Positions 25,554 through 34,414 of a DNA stretch of 34,472 bases are shown here, one piece after another. The notes beneath the pieces are model-generated. The model saw only the letters and a list, made by a program, of their open reading frames with translations. It ran no database searches and was not told where the DNA came from. The translations under genes were made by a program, and so were the position numbers. The stretch comes from Chelatococcus sambhunathii (GTDB taxonomy: Bacteria > Pseudomonadota > Alphaproteobacteria > Rhizobiales > Methylopilaceae). The stretch spans positions 1 through 34,472 of the forward strand of contig JADBEO010000044.1 in the NCBI GenBank assembly GCA_031316315.1. Direction: 5' to 3'. Numbering within the stretch: position 1 is the first letter of the stretch; each line of letters starts with the position of its first letter.

Positions 25554-25816
25554 CGCGAAATCTCCCTGCTGACGGCGCGGGGGCGCCGGAAACCGCGCCG
25601 ACCCTAATCGAGGGATCGCGCCTGCGCAGCGACCGGCGAAGCTCAAATGCGCGGCGCCGCTGACCAGGAGTTGGCCAATCGCATCCTTATACCGCAGTAT
25701 GACGCCGAGGCCGTCCGCGCGGCGTGTTCCATTTCGGGCGACTGGCACGATCTCTGCTGACCCGGTTTTTGGCGTATGGCGTCCCAACGGACCGCCGGCA
25801 CGACAGGAGACCCCGG
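25554..25816. promoter_or_regulatory. Divergent promoter region between the two binding-protein genes
   Basis: This 263-base gap must hold both promoters. A small palindrome ATAC-CGCA-GTAT lies at 25689-25700 with AT-rich flanks, and TTGGCC at 25671-25676 stands 18 bases before CAGTAT on the plus strand. Neither is strong enough for a firm promoter call. Confidence 0.3.
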
Positions 25817-27418
25817 ATGGATCGTCGCGTATTTCTTCAGGCCTCGTTGGGCGCCGGTCTCATCGGGGCCTCGGGCGGCCTCGCCGCGCCGGCCATTGCG
25901 CAAGGGGCGGCCAAGCGGACGCTGAAGTTTGTGCCGCAGGCGAACCTCGCCAATTTCGATCCAATCTGGGGAACGCAATACGTCGTCCGCAACGCCGCGG
26001 CGCTGGTCTGGGACACGCTCTACGGCGTCGACGAGAAGCTGCAGCCGCAGCGCCAGATGGTCGAGAGCGAGAGCGTCTCTGACGACGGCCTCGTCTGGAC
26101 CTTCAAGCTGCGCTCCGGCCTCAAGTTTCACGACGGCGAGCCGGTGCTCGCGAAGGACGCGGTGGCCTCGATGGCGCGCTGGTCGTCGCGCGACCCGATG
26201 GGCCTGATGATCAAGGGGATCCAGAACGAGTTGGTGGCGGTCGACGACCTCACCTTCAGGTGGTCGCTGAAGAAGCCCTACCCAAAAATGTTGCTGGCGC
26301 TGGGCAAGAACAACGCGCCGTGCTCCTTCGTGATGCCCGAGCGCATCGCCAAGACGGACCCGTTCACCCAGATCAAGGAATATGTCGGCTCGGGGCCGAT
26401 GAAGTTCGTCGCCAAGGAATGGGTGCCGGGCGCGATCGCCGTCTTCGAAAAGTTCGAGGACTACAAGTCGCGCGACGAGCCGTCGTCCTGGCTCGCCGGC
26501 GCCAAGCGCATGATGGTCGACCGCATCGAGTGGATCATCATGCCCGATCCCGCGACCGCGCTCGCGGCGCTGCAGAACGGCGAGATCGACTGGTGGGAGA
26601 ACCCGCTTTCCGATCTCGTGCCCGCGCTGCAGGGCAATTCCGACATCTCCGTCGACATCGCCGATCCGCTCGGCAATGTCGGCTCCTTCCGGATGAACCA
26701 TCTGTACCCGCCCTTCGACAAGGTCGAGGTGCGCAAGGCCGTGCTGACCGCGCTCAGCCAGGAAGACTACATGCGCGCGATCGTCGGCTCCGACGACAAG
26801 CTCTGGAAGCCGATGCCCGGCTTCTTCACGCCCGGCACCCAGTTCTACACCGAGCAGGGGGGCGACATCCTCAAGAAGGCGAGCATCGACGAGGCCAAGA
26901 AGCTGCTCGAGAAGGCGGGCTACGACGGCACGCCCGTGACCTGCGTCGTCGCGCAGGACCAGCCGATCACGAAGGCGCAAGGCGACGTCACCGCCGACCT
27001 CCTGCGCCGCATGGGAATGACCGTGGACTTCGTCGCGACTGACTGGGGCACGGTCGGCGCGCGGCGCGCTTCGAAGAAGCCGCCGAAGGAAGGCGGCTGG
27101 AACATGTTCCACACCTGGCACGCCGGCGCCGACTGTCTTTCGCCCGCGGGCTACAACGCGCTGCGCGCCAACGGCGAAAAGGCCTGGTTCGGCTGGCCGA
27201 ACAGCCCGAAGACCGAGGAGGGCATCACCGCATGGTTCGAGGCCGCCGATCTCGAGGCCGAGAAGGCGGCGCTGGTCAAAACCAACGAGGCGGCGGTCGA
27301 CGACGTCGTCTACGGCGTGACGGGCTTCTTCCTGAGCTACCAGGCGTGGCGCAACACGCTGAAGGGCGTGAAAAACGGCCCGCTGCCGTTCTTCTGGGAC
27401 GTGACGAAGGAGGCGTGA
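25817..27418 (+). CDS. Peptide-type ABC solute-binding protein (SBP family 5), second copy, Tat-type signal
   Basis: Binding protein of 533 residues. The N-terminus MDRRVFLQASLGAGLIGASG has a twin-arginine motif (RRVFL) and ends APAIAQ, so it is probably exported folded by Tat. Family-5 features are LVWTFKLRSGLKFHDGEPVLAKD, GSGPMKFV, MNHLYPPFDKVEVRKAVLTALSQ and GGWNMFHTW. CAGGAG precedes the ATG. It heads the ABC importer genes on the plus strand, separated from the first permease gene by 217 bases with three strong hairpins. It is probably the main ligand-capturing subunit. Confidence 0.88.
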   Translation: MDRRVFLQASLGAGLIGASGGLAAPAIAQGAAKRTLKFVPQANLANFDPIWGTQYVVRNAAALVWDTLYGVDEKLQPQRQMVESESVSDDGLVWTFKLRSGLKFHDGEPVLAKDAVASMARWSSRDPMGLMIKGIQNELVAVDDLTFRWSLKKPYPKMLLALGKNNAPCSFVMPERIAKTDPFTQIKEYVGSGPMKFVAKEWVPGAIAVFEKFEDYKSRDEPSSWLAGAKRMMVDRIEWIIMPDPATALAALQNGEIDWWENPLSDLVPALQGNSDISVDIADPLGNVGSFRMNHLYPPFDKVEVRKAVLTALSQEDYMRAIVGSDDKLWKPMPGFFTPGTQFYTEQGGDILKKASIDEAKKLLEKAGYDGTPVTCVVAQDQPITKAQGDVTADLLRRMGMTVDFVATDWGTVGARRASKKPPKEGGWNMFHTWHAGADCLSPAGYNALRANGEKAWFGWPNSPKTEEGITAWFEAADLEAEKAALVKTNEAAVDDVVYGVTGFFLSYQAWRNTLKGVKNGPLPFFWDVTKEA

Positions 27419-27434
27419 TGCGCCGGGTCGCGAT

Positions 27435-27545
27435 CCCTCCCCTGGGACAGGGGAGGGTAGGGTGGGGTGGGCCTCAGAACGAGGCTTGCGCTCTAAGCCC
27501 CCAGTCCCCTTCCGACCTCGCTACCGCTCGGCCACCCTCCCGGAG
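27435..27545. repeat. Dispersed intergenic repeat, second copy
   Basis: CCCTCCCCTG-GGA-CAGGGGAGGG (27435-27457) followed by TAGGGTGGGGTGGG resembles the left-edge repeat in arms and tail. The far end reads GCCACCCTCCC (near 27531-27541), the reverse of the G-rich tail, so the element looks like a roughly 110-base mobile-type palindromic repeat. There is no coding potential that I would support. Confidence 0.55.
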
Positions 27546-27609
27546 CCAACTCCGCTGTTGCGGAGTTGGCCACGAAACGTGGTCCAAGTCTGAAACATCC
27601 GACTTGGAC
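27545..27609. repeat. Three consecutive hairpins before the permease genes
   Basis: GCCAACTCCGC-TGTT-GCGGAGTTGGC (27545-27570), CACG-AAA-CGTG (27571-27581) and GTCCAAGTC-N10-GACTTGGAC (27582-27609) follow each other without gaps. They lie between the abundant binding-protein gene and the permease genes. Such hairpins often protect the upstream mRNA end, giving more binding protein than permease. No U-run follows. Confidence 0.6.
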
Positions 27610-27635
27610 GCGCGGGGCAGGGATCAGGACGCCCG

Positions 27636-28577
27636 ATGACCTCGGTGGTCCTGCGCCGCGTGCTGTCGACGCTGCCTGTCATGGGCGTCGTGGCGCTATT
27701 CGTGTTCTCGCTGCTCTACATCGCGCCTGGCGATCCGGCCGCCGTCATCGCCGGCGACCAGGCCTCGCCGGAGGACGTCGAGCGCATCCGGGCCGGGCTC
27801 GGTCTCGACCGTCCCTATCTGATCCGCTTCTTCGAATGGGTCGGCCAGATCCTTTCCGGAGATCTCGGCACGTCGATCTTCACCAACATGCCGGTCACGA
27901 CGATGATCGCGCAGCGCGTCGAGCCGACACTTTCGTTGATGCTGGTGACGCTCGTGATCGCGGTCGGCGTCGCCGTCCCGATGGGCGTGATCGCCGCCTG
28001 GAAGGCTGACACCTGGATCGACCGTTCCGCAATGGCCTTCGCCGTGCTCGGCTTCTCGACGCCCGTCTTCGTCGTCGGCTACCTCATCGCCTATCTGTTC
28101 GCGTTGAAGCTCGGCTGGTTCCCGGTGCAGGGCTATCAGCCGCTCGCCCGCGGCGTCGGCCCGTGGCTGCACAGCCTGATCCTGCCGTCCGTCACGCTCG
28201 CGCTGGTCTACATCGCGTTGATCGCCCGCATCACCCGCGCCGCGATGCTCGAGGTGCTCGGCCAGGACTACATCCGCACCGCCAAGGCCAAGGGCGTCGG
28301 CCAGCGCCGCATCCTGTTCGTCCATGGTCTGAAGAACGCCGCCGTGCCGATCGTCACCGTCATCGGCATCGGCGTCGCGCTGCTGATCGGCGGCGCGGTG
28401 GTGACGGAGAGCGTGTTCGCGATCCCCGGCCTCGGGCGTCTCGTCGTCGACGCGATCCTGCGGCGCGACTACCCGGTGATCCAGGGCGTCGTGCTGCTGT
28501 TCAGCTTCGTCTATGTGCTGGTCAATCTGGCGGTCGACCTCGTCTACGTCCTGGTCGATCCGAGGATCCGCTACTGA
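27636..28577 (+). CDS. Dpp/Opp-type ABC permease, first subunit
   Basis: Inner-membrane protein of 313 residues with six helices. It has the DppB-type start [30 protein letters not shown] and the EAA-loop segment [24 protein letters not shown] (about 210-235) that contacts the ATPases. It ends [23 protein letters not shown], as family members do. It forms the translocation channel with the next gene product, whose ATG overlaps this stop (TGATG). Substrate specificity lies in the binding proteins. Confidence 0.9.
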   Translation: MTSVVLRRVLSTLPVMGVVALFVFSLLYIAPGDPAAVIAGDQASPEDVERIRAGLGLDRPYLIRFFEWVGQILSGDLGTSIFTNMPVTTMIAQRVEPTLSLMLVTLVIAVGVAVPMGVIAAWKADTWIDRSAMAFAVLGFSTPVFVVGYLIAYLFALKLGWFPVQGYQPLARGVGPWLHSLILPSVTLALVYIALIARITRAAMLEVLGQDYIRTAKAKGVGQRRILFVHGLKNAAVPIVTVIGIGVALLIGGAVVTESVFAIPGLGRLVVDAILRRDYPVIQGVVLLFSFVYVLVNLAVDLVYVLVDPRIRY

Positions 28578-29491
28578 TGGCCGACGCCGCCTTCGCCCCG
28601 CCGCCCGGCCTCGCGGTCGCCGAAGAACTTCCCGACGTCATCCCGGCGCGCAAACGGCTGACGGGCGTTTGGGGCTTCGTGCGCCGGCGCCCGTCGGTCG
28701 CCTTCGGCGCGGCGCTCCTCGGCGTGATGGCGTTGCTCGCGATCTTCGCGCCGCTGATCGGCACGGTCGATCCCGGCGCGCTCGCGACGTCGAAACGGCT
28801 TCGGCCGCCCTCGGCCGAGGCGTGGTTCGGCACCGACATGCTCGGGCGCGACCTCTATTCCCGCGTCGTCTATGGCGCGCGCGTGTCGTTGATCGTGGGT
28901 TTTTCAGTTGCCGTGCTGGCCTCGATCGCCGGCCTCGTCATCGGTCTGGTTTCCGGCATGGTGCGCTGGGTGGACGGCGCCGTCATGCGGCTGATCGACG
29001 GCATGATGTCGATCCCGCCGATCCTGCTCGCTGTCGCGTTGATGGCGCTGACCCGCGGCTCGCTCCAGAACGTCGTCATCGCGATCACGCTGGCCGAGAT
29101 CCCGCGCGTCGCGCGGCTCGTGCGCGGCGTGGTGCTCTCGCTGCGCGAGCAGCCTTATGTCGACGCGGCGGTGGCCGCCGGCACGCCGGCGCCGATGATC
29201 GTGATCCGACACATCCTGCCGAACACGATCGCACCGATGACGGTGCAGGCGACCTACATCTGCGCCTCGGCGATGATCGTGGAGGCGATCCTGTCCTTCA
29301 TCGGCGCTGGCGTGCCGCCGATCACGCCGTCCTGGGGCAACATCATGGCGGAGGGCAGGGCGCTCTGGCAGGTGAAACCGACGATCGTGTTCTTCCCTGC
29401 AATCTTCCTGTCGCTGACGGTGCTCGCCGTGAACCTGCTCGGCGACGGCCTGCGCGACGCGCTCGACCCCCGTATGGCGAAGAGGCTCTGA
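28577..29491 (+). CDS. Dpp/Opp-type ABC permease, second subunit
   Basis: Protein of 304 residues of the DppC type. It has an N-terminal cytoplasmic segment, then [28 protein letters not shown], the [22 protein letters not shown] motif and the EAA loop [24 protein letters not shown]. It ends [15 protein letters not shown], as usual. It pairs with the preceding permease. Both of its ends overlap neighbouring genes by one base (TGATG), indicating strict co-translation. Confidence 0.9.
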   Translation: MADAAFAPPPGLAVAEELPDVIPARKRLTGVWGFVRRRPSVAFGAALLGVMALLAIFAPLIGTVDPGALATSKRLRPPSAEAWFGTDMLGRDLYSRVVYGARVSLIVGFSVAVLASIAGLVIGLVSGMVRWVDGAVMRLIDGMMSIPPILLAVALMALTRGSLQNVVIAITLAEIPRVARLVRGVVLSLREQPYVDAAVAAGTPAPMIVIRHILPNTIAPMTVQATYICASAMIVEAILSFIGAGVPPITPSWGNIMAEGRALWQVKPTIVFFPAIFLSLTVLAVNLLGDGLRDALDPRMAKRL

Positions 29492-30483
29492 TGCCCCTTC
29501 TCGAGGTCGACCGCCTGCAGACCCATTTCCGCACGCCGGACGGCGTGAACCGGGCGGTCGACGGCGTTTCGTTCCACGTCGACAAGGGCGAGACGCTGGC
29601 CGTCGTCGGCGAGAGCGGCTGCGGCAAGTCGGTGACCGCCATGTCGATCATGCGGCTGATCCCGGAGCCGCCCGGCAAATCGGCGGGCGAGGTGCGGTTC
29701 GAGGGCCGCGACCTGCTCAAGCTCCCCGAGAAGGAGATGAAGAAGATCCGGGGCGACGACATCTCGATGATCTTCCAGGAGCCGATGACGAGCCTCAACC
29801 CGGTGCTCAAGGTCGGCAAGCAGATATCCGAGAGCTTGCGCCTCCATCAGGGCCTCGACCGCGCCGCCGCGGCCGAGAAGGCGGTCGAGATGCTTCGACT
29901 TGTCGGCATCCCCGAGCCGAAGCGCCGCGCGGGCGAGTATCCGCACCAGCTGTCGGGCGGCATGCGCCAGCGCGTCATGATCGCGATGGCGCTCGCCTGC
30001 TCGCCGAAGCTTCTCATCGCCGACGAGCCGACCACGGCGCTCGACGTCACCATCCAGGCCCAGATCCTCGACCTGATGCGCGACCTGAAAACGCGGGTCG
30101 GGGCCGCGATCCTGATCATCACGCACGATCTCGGCGTGGTGGCGGAGGTCGCCGACCGCGTCGTGGTCATGTACGCCGGCCGCAAGGTCGAAGAGGCCGC
30201 GGTCCGCGACCTGTTCGCGACGCCCCGCCACCCCTACACGCGCGGCCTGCTCGGCGCCGTGCCGAAGCTTGGCTCCTCGCTGGAGGGCGAGTCCGACCGC
30301 CTCGCCGAGATTCCAGGCATCGTGCCGAGCCTCAAGAAGCGGATCGAGGGCTGCGTCTTCGCGGGCCGATGCCCCGAAGCGGAAGAACTTTGCCGCAAGG
30401 TCGCGCCGGGCCTCGAGGAAAAGGCGCCCGGCCATTCCGCCGCCTGCCACCACGCGGTCCGCGAGACGGAGGCCGCGGCGTGA
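29491..30483 (+). CDS. Dpp/Opp-type ABC ATPase, first subunit (DppD-like)
   Basis: ATPase of 330 residues: Walker A GESGCGKS (39-46), Q-loop [11 protein letters not shown], signature LSGGMRQRV, Walker [13 protein letters not shown] and switch His in ITHDLGVV. The C-terminal oligopeptide domain contains GCVFAGRC...LCRK...AACHH, the four-cysteine motif that can hold an Fe-S cluster in Dpp/Opp ATPases. It powers import with the following ATPase. Its stop overlaps the next GTG start. Confidence 0.92.
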   Translation: MPLLEVDRLQTHFRTPDGVNRAVDGVSFHVDKGETLAVVGESGCGKSVTAMSIMRLIPEPPGKSAGEVRFEGRDLLKLPEKEMKKIRGDDISMIFQEPMTSLNPVLKVGKQISESLRLHQGLDRAAAAEKAVEMLRLVGIPEPKRRAGEYPHQLSGGMRQRVMIAMALACSPKLLIADEPTTALDVTIQAQILDLMRDLKTRVGAAILIITHDLGVVAEVADRVVVMYAGRKVEEAAVRDLFATPRHPYTRGLLGAVPKLGSSLEGESDRLAEIPGIVPSLKKRIEGCVFAGRCPEAEELCRKVAPGLEEKAPGHSAACHHAVRETEAAA

Positions 30484-31493
30484 GTCCTCCTCTGCTCGAG
30501 GTCAATGACCTCAAGATGCATTTCCCGCTTGGCGGGGGACTTCTTCGGAGCCCGACGAAGTTCGTCTACGCCGTCGACGGCGTGTCGTTCCGTGTGGAGC
30601 GCGGCGAGACGCTGTCGCTGGTCGGCGAGAGCGGCTGCGGCAAGTCGACGGTGGGCCGCGCGATCCTGCGTCTCCTGAAGCCGACCGGCGGGCAGGTGGT
30701 GCTCTCGGGCAAGCGGATCGACGACATGTCGTCGGGAACGCTCCGGCCGCTGAGGCGCCGGGCGCAGGTCGTGTTCCAGGACCCGTTCTCGAGCCTCAAT
30801 CCGCGCATCCGTGTCCGGGACGCGCTCGCGGAGCCCATCAACAATTTCGGCCTGGCGAAGAACCGCGCCGACCTCGCCGCAAAGCTCGACGCGCTGATGG
30901 ACAAGGTCGGCCTGCCGCGCGAGGCGCTCGGCCGCTGGCCGCACGAGTTCTCCGGCGGCCAGCGTCAGCGCATCGGCATCGCCCGCGCGCTCGCCGCCGA
31001 GCCGGACCTGATCGTCTGCGACGAGGCGGTTTCCGCGCTCGACGTCTCGGTCAAGGCGCAGATCGTCAACCTGCTCGGCGACCTGCAGAAGGAGCTCGGC
31101 CTCGCGCTGCTGTTCATCAGCCACGACCTTGCGATCGTCGAGCACATGACGCATCGGGTCGCGGTCATGTATCTCGGCAAGATCGCCGAGATCGGGACCA
31201 AGCGTCAGATCTTCGCGCGGCCGCGCCACCCCTACACCGAGGCTCTGCTGTCGGCCGTGCCGAAGCCCGATCCGCTGGCGAAGCGCGATCGCATCATGCT
31301 GAAGGGAGACGTGCCGAGCCCGATCAGTCCGCCGAGCGGCTGCCGCTTCCACACCCGCTGCCCCTACGTCTTCGACCGCTGCCGGACCGAGGAGCCGCGG
31401 CTGCGGGAGGTCGAACGCGGCCACGAGGCCGCCTGCCACCTCAACGATCGGGACCCGCAGGACAATCCGCTGCTCGACGGAGCGCGGGCGTGA
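30480..31493 (+). CDS. Dpp/Opp-type ABC ATPase, second subunit (DppF-like)
   Basis: ATPase of 337 residues beginning with GTG at 30480, which overlaps the previous TGA (GTGA). It has Walker [11 protein letters not shown]-loop [13 protein letters not shown], signature [15 protein letters not shown], Walker [13 protein letters not shown] and [11 protein letters not shown]. The C-terminal motif is [15 protein letters not shown]...AACHL. The open frame extends further upstream but only through the DppD-like gene, so the GTG is preferred. It completes a heterodimeric importer (two permeases, two ATPases, one or two binding proteins). Confidence 0.92.
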   Translation: MSPPLLEVNDLKMHFPLGGGLLRSPTKFVYAVDGVSFRVERGETLSLVGESGCGKSTVGRAILRLLKPTGGQVVLSGKRIDDMSSGTLRPLRRRAQVVFQDPFSSLNPRIRVRDALAEPINNFGLAKNRADLAAKLDALMDKVGLPREALGRWPHEFSGGQRQRIGIARALAAEPDLIVCDEAVSALDVSVKAQIVNLLGDLQKELGLALLFISHDLAIVEHMTHRVAVMYLGKIAEIGTKRQIFARPRHPYTEALLSAVPKPDPLAKRDRIMLKGDVPSPISPPSGCRFHTRCPYVFDRCRTEEPRLREVERGHEAACHLNDRDPQDNPLLDGARA

Positions 31494-31512
31494 GATTTCG
31501 GACGACCGAACT

Positions 31513-31627
31513 GCGTGCTTCGAGACGCGCCTTCGGCGCTCCTCAGCATGAGGGAGGATGAGGATGCCAAAGCGGGAACGTCCCTCATGCTGAGGAGCCG
31601 TCCGCAGGACGGCGTCTCGAAGCACGC
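31513..31627. repeat. 115-base palindromic intergenic repeat
   Basis: Outer arms GCGTGCTTCGAGACGC (31513-31528) and GCGTCTCGAAGCACGC (31612-31627) are exact complements. Inner arms GCTCCTCAGCATGAGGGA (31538-31555) and TCCCTCATGCTGAGGAGC (31581-31598) are also exact. It resembles the palindromic CTTCGAGACG...CCTCAGGATGAGG element seen in many Hyphomicrobiales genomes. It ends nine bases before the deacetylase start codon and can fold into a very long hairpin, so it may lower expression of the genes that follow. Confidence 0.85.
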
Positions 31628-31636
31628 AGGCCGCTG

Positions 31637-32821
31637 ATGCCGGCGCCTGTGGTCCACGACCTCATCCTGCGCGGCGGCCGCGTCATCGATCCGAGCCAGG
31701 AGTTCGACGGGATCGCCGACGTCGGCTTCGCGGGCGGCAAGGTTGCCGGGCTCGGTCCGAACCTTCCGGCCGGCTCCGCGACCGAGATCCGCGACATCGC
31801 CGGCGCGATCGTCACGCCGGGCCTGATCGATCTCCATACCCACGTCTACTGGGGCGGCACCTCGCTCGGGATCGACCCGGACGATTTCTGCCGGCTCTCC
31901 GGCGTCACCACGTCGGTCGACACCGGCTCCGCCGGTCCCGGAAACTGGGCGGGTTTTCGCCGCCACGTCATCGAGCGGGCCGAGGCGCGGGTGCTCGCTT
32001 ATCTCCACGTCTCCTTCGCCGGCATTTTCGGGTTTTCGAAGACCGTGATGGTCGGCGAGAGCGAGGACGTCCGGCTGATGGCGCCGGCCGAGGCCGCGGC
32101 GGTCGCCGACGCCAATCGCGACCTGATCGTCGGCATCAAGGTCCGCGTCGGCCGCCACGCCTCCGGCGACCAGGGGACCGCGCCGCTCAACGCCGCGCTG
32201 CAGGTCGCCGACGAGGTCGGCATGCCGCTGATGTGCCACATCGACCATCCGCCGCCGTCCTACGAGGAGGTGCTGGCGATGCTGCGGCCGGGCGACGTGC
32301 TGACTCACGCCTTCCGGCCCTTTCCCAACGCCCCCTGCACGGCGCAGGGCACGGTGAAGCGCGAGGTCCGGGAAGCGCGGGAGCGCGGCGTGCTGTTCGA
32401 CATCGGCCACGGCATGGGATCGTTCTCGTTCAAGACCGCGCGGGCCATGCTGGCGCAGGGCTTTACGCCCGACACCATTTCCTCGGACGTCCACCAGCTC
32501 TGCATCGACGGCCCCGCCTTTGATCAGGTCACGACCATGTCGAAGTTCCTGTGCCTCGGCATGGAGCTTCCGGAGGTCGTGCGGCGGTCGACGGTCAACG
32601 CGGCCTTCGCGCTGAAGCGGCCGGAATATGGGTCGCTGAAGGTCGGATCGCTCGGCGACGCGACGGTGCTGACTGTCCGGGACGGCGAATTCGACTATGT
32701 CGACGTCGTCGGCGAGCACATGGCCGGCGCGAAGAAGATCGTCTCGGAGGGCGTGGTGCTGAAGGGCAGGTGGTGGCATTCGACTGAAGGCTCGCGCGTC
32801 GGCGCGAAGGCGGCCGCATGA
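31637..32821 (+). CDS. Amidohydrolase-superfamily deacetylase (N-acyl amino acid / acyl-ester type)
   Basis: Metallohydrolase of 394 residues with a TIM-barrel metal site: His67 and His69 in DLHTHVYWGG, probable carboxylated Lys168 in VGIKVRVGRHA, His201 in MCHIDHPP, His224 in LTHAF and Asp284 in SSDVHQL. The overall pattern (SGVTTSVDTGSAG; GHGMGSFSF) matches the amidohydrolase/deacetylase group related to Atu3266 and EF0837, which act on N-acetyl-D-amino acids or acetylated hydroxy acids. The start follows the palindromic repeat with only AGG as ribosome site, so the N-terminus is moderately certain. Its stop overlaps the RidA start (ATGA). It probably releases the amino acid used by the last gene. 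Confidence 0.85.
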   Translation: MPAPVVHDLILRGGRVIDPSQEFDGIADVGFAGGKVAGLGPNLPAGSATEIRDIAGAIVTPGLIDLHTHVYWGGTSLGIDPDDFCRLSGVTTSVDTGSAGPGNWAGFRRHVIERAEARVLAYLHVSFAGIFGFSKTVMVGESEDVRLMAPAEAAAVADANRDLIVGIKVRVGRHASGDQGTAPLNAALQVADEVGMPLMCHIDHPPPSYEEVLAMLRPGDVLTHAFRPFPNAPCTAQGTVKREVREARERGVLFDIGHGMGSFSFKTARAMLAQGFTPDTISSDVHQLCIDGPAFDQVTTMSKFLCLGMELPEVVRRSTVNAAFALKRPEYGSLKVGSLGDATVLTVRDGEFDYVDVVGEHMAGAKKIVSEGVVLKGRWWHSTEGSRVGAKAAA

Positions 32822-33276
32822 GCGCGGAGAAAAAGCTCGCCGAGCTGGGCCTCACGCTGCCGCAGACATATAAGCCGGTTGCGACCTACGTGCCGGCCAA
32901 GCGCGTCGGCGACCTGCTGTTCCTGTCGGGGCAGGGGCCGCGGCTGCCGGACGGCTCCCATCATGTCGGCAAGGTCGGCGCGGACGTCTCGGTCGAAGAG
33001 GCGAACGAGCACGCCAGGATGGTCGGGCTCGGCCTGCTCGCCGCGATCAAGGCCGCGGCGGGCGATCTCGACAAGGTCGAGATCGTGAAGCTGCTCGGCA
33101 TGGTCAACGCGACGCCTGATTTCACGGACCACCCGACGGTGATCAACGGCTGCTCCAACCTCTTCGTCGCTGTGCTCGGGGAGCGCGGCCGCCACGCGCG
33201 CTCGGCGGTCGGCATGGGTTCGCTCCCGAACGGAATGACGGTCGAGATCGAGGCGATCGTCCGGATCCTGCCGTGA
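32818..33276 (+). CDS. RidA/YjgF-family enamine/imine deaminase
   Basis: Protein of 152 residues of the YjgF/YER057c family, with KRVGDLLFLSGQGPRLPDG (28-46) and GRHARSAVGMGSLPNGMTVEIEAIVRI at the end. Arg128 in HARS aligns with the catalytic Arg105 of RidA, and the EIEAI motif is present. RidA hydrolyses reactive 2-aminoacrylate and similar enamines made by PLP dehydratases to keto acids and ammonia. It overlaps both neighbours, and the next gene encodes just such a dehydratase-type enzyme, so a dedicated clean-up role is likely. Confidence 0.88.
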   Translation: MSAEKKLAELGLTLPQTYKPVATYVPAKRVGDLLFLSGQGPRLPDGSHHVGKVGADVSVEEANEHARMVGLGLLAAIKAAAGDLDKVEIVKLLGMVNATPDFTDHPTVINGCSNLFVAVLGERGRHARSAVGMGSLPNGMTVEIEAIVRILP

Positions 33277-34349
33277 CGCCGCTCGCGGCGGCGGTCGCGC
33301 GCGCGTTCGGCACGCCCGCCGTCGTCGTCGACCTCGACGTCGTGGAATCGAACATCGCACGCGTCCAGGCGCTGTGCGACCGGGCGGGCCTCGCCTGCCG
33401 CCCGCACGTCAAGACGCACAAGTCGCCCGAACTCGCCCAGCTCCAGGTCGCGGCCGGCGCGAAGGGGATCACCTGCCAGAAGCTCGGCGAGGCCGAGGTC
33501 ATGGCCGACGGCGGCCTCGACGACATCCTGATCAGCTACAACATCCTCGGCGAACGGAACCTCGGCCGTCTCGGCGCGCTGATGCGGCGCGTAAAGATGA
33601 CGGTCGCGGCCGACAGCGCGACCACCGTCGACGGGCTCGCGCGCGCCGCGGCGGCCGGCGGACGTACGCTCGACGTGGTGGTCGAATGCGACACCGGGCT
33701 GAAGCGCGCCGGCGTCGAGACGCCGGGCGAGGCGGTCGAACTGGCGCGGCGGATCGCGGCGACGCCCGGCCTCGCCTTCGCCGGGCTGCTGCTCTATCCG
33801 CCGCCCGATCGCTGGCCGGAGACGCAAGCCTTTTTCGACGCGGCCCAGGCGGGTTTGCGCGATGCGGGGCTCGAGCCGCGGATCGTCTCGACCGGGGGCT
33901 CGCCCAATCTCAAGCATCTCGGCGCGCTGGACGGCGCGACCGAACATCGGCCAGGCACCTACATCTTCAACGACCGCATGCAGGTGGCGGCCGGCGTAGC
34001 GACGCTGCAGGACTGCGCAGTCTCGGTCTATGCGACGGTGGTCAGCCGAGCCGCGCCGGACCGCGGGATCGTCGACGCCGGGTCAAAGATCCTCACGAGC
34101 GATCCCGGAGGGTTGAGCGGCCACGGTTTCGTGCTGGACTTGCCGGAGGCGCGGATCAATGCGCTGTCGGAGGAGCACGGCTTTCTCGACCTGTCCGCCT
34201 CGGCCGCGCGGCCGCCGATCGGCGAGGTGGTGCGGATTGTCCCGAACCACGTCTGCGTGGTGGTCAACATGGTCGACCGGCTCGTCGCCGTGCGAGGCGA
34301 GGCGATCGTCGGCGAGATCGCCGTCGCGGCAAGAGGCATGAGCGTCTAG
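33273..34349 (+). CDS. DSD1-type PLP enzyme: D-serine dehydratase / D-threonine aldolase family
   Basis: Protein of 358 residues with an alanine-racemase-like fold III PLP domain. The Schiff-base lysine is Lys47 in RPHVKTHK. The C-terminal metal pair is His326-Val-Cys328 in PNHVC, the His/Cys pair of eukaryotic-type D-serine dehydratase and D-threo-3-hydroxyaspartate dehydratase, whereas D-threonine aldolases use His/Asp. It therefore probably dehydrates a D-beta-hydroxyamino acid to an enamine. It starts with GTG (33273) overlapping the RidA stop, so the two are coupled. The likely start of an insertion sequence follows directly after the stop. Confidence 0.85.
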   Translation: MTPLAAAVARAFGTPAVVVDLDVVESNIARVQALCDRAGLACRPHVKTHKSPELAQLQVAAGAKGITCQKLGEAEVMADGGLDDILISYNILGERNLGRLGALMRRVKMTVAADSATTVDGLARAAAAGGRTLDVVVECDTGLKRAGVETPGEAVELARRIAATPGLAFAGLLLYPPPDRWPETQAFFDAAQAGLRDAGLEPRIVSTGGSPNLKHLGALDGATEHRPGTYIFNDRMQVAAGVATLQDCAVSVYATVVSRAAPDRGIVDAGSKILTSDPGGLSGHGFVLDLPEARINALSEEHGFLDLSASAARPPIGEVVRIVPNHVCVVVNMVDRLVAVRGEAIVGEIAVAARGMSV

Positions 34350-34414
34350 GTTCTGAACTCATAAAGTTTGCGTGGCGCGCTGGTGGCTGATTCAAGGTCT
34401 GGGGAGGATCTTGG
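34350..34414. mobile_element. Probable left end of an IS5-type insertion sequence
   Basis: The segment between the DSD1-type gene stop (TAG at 34347-34349) and the transposase start is short. It begins GGTTCTGAACTCATAAAG, which may be the terminal inverted repeat. The other end is outside the window, so the exact boundary and target duplication cannot be set. Confidence 0.4.

Noticed and set aside
28575-30483. TGA codons at gene junctions as possible selenocysteine codons
   Set aside because: Each is part of a TGATG or GTGA overlap where the next gene continues in another frame with its own conserved start; read-through would not extend a conserved domain.
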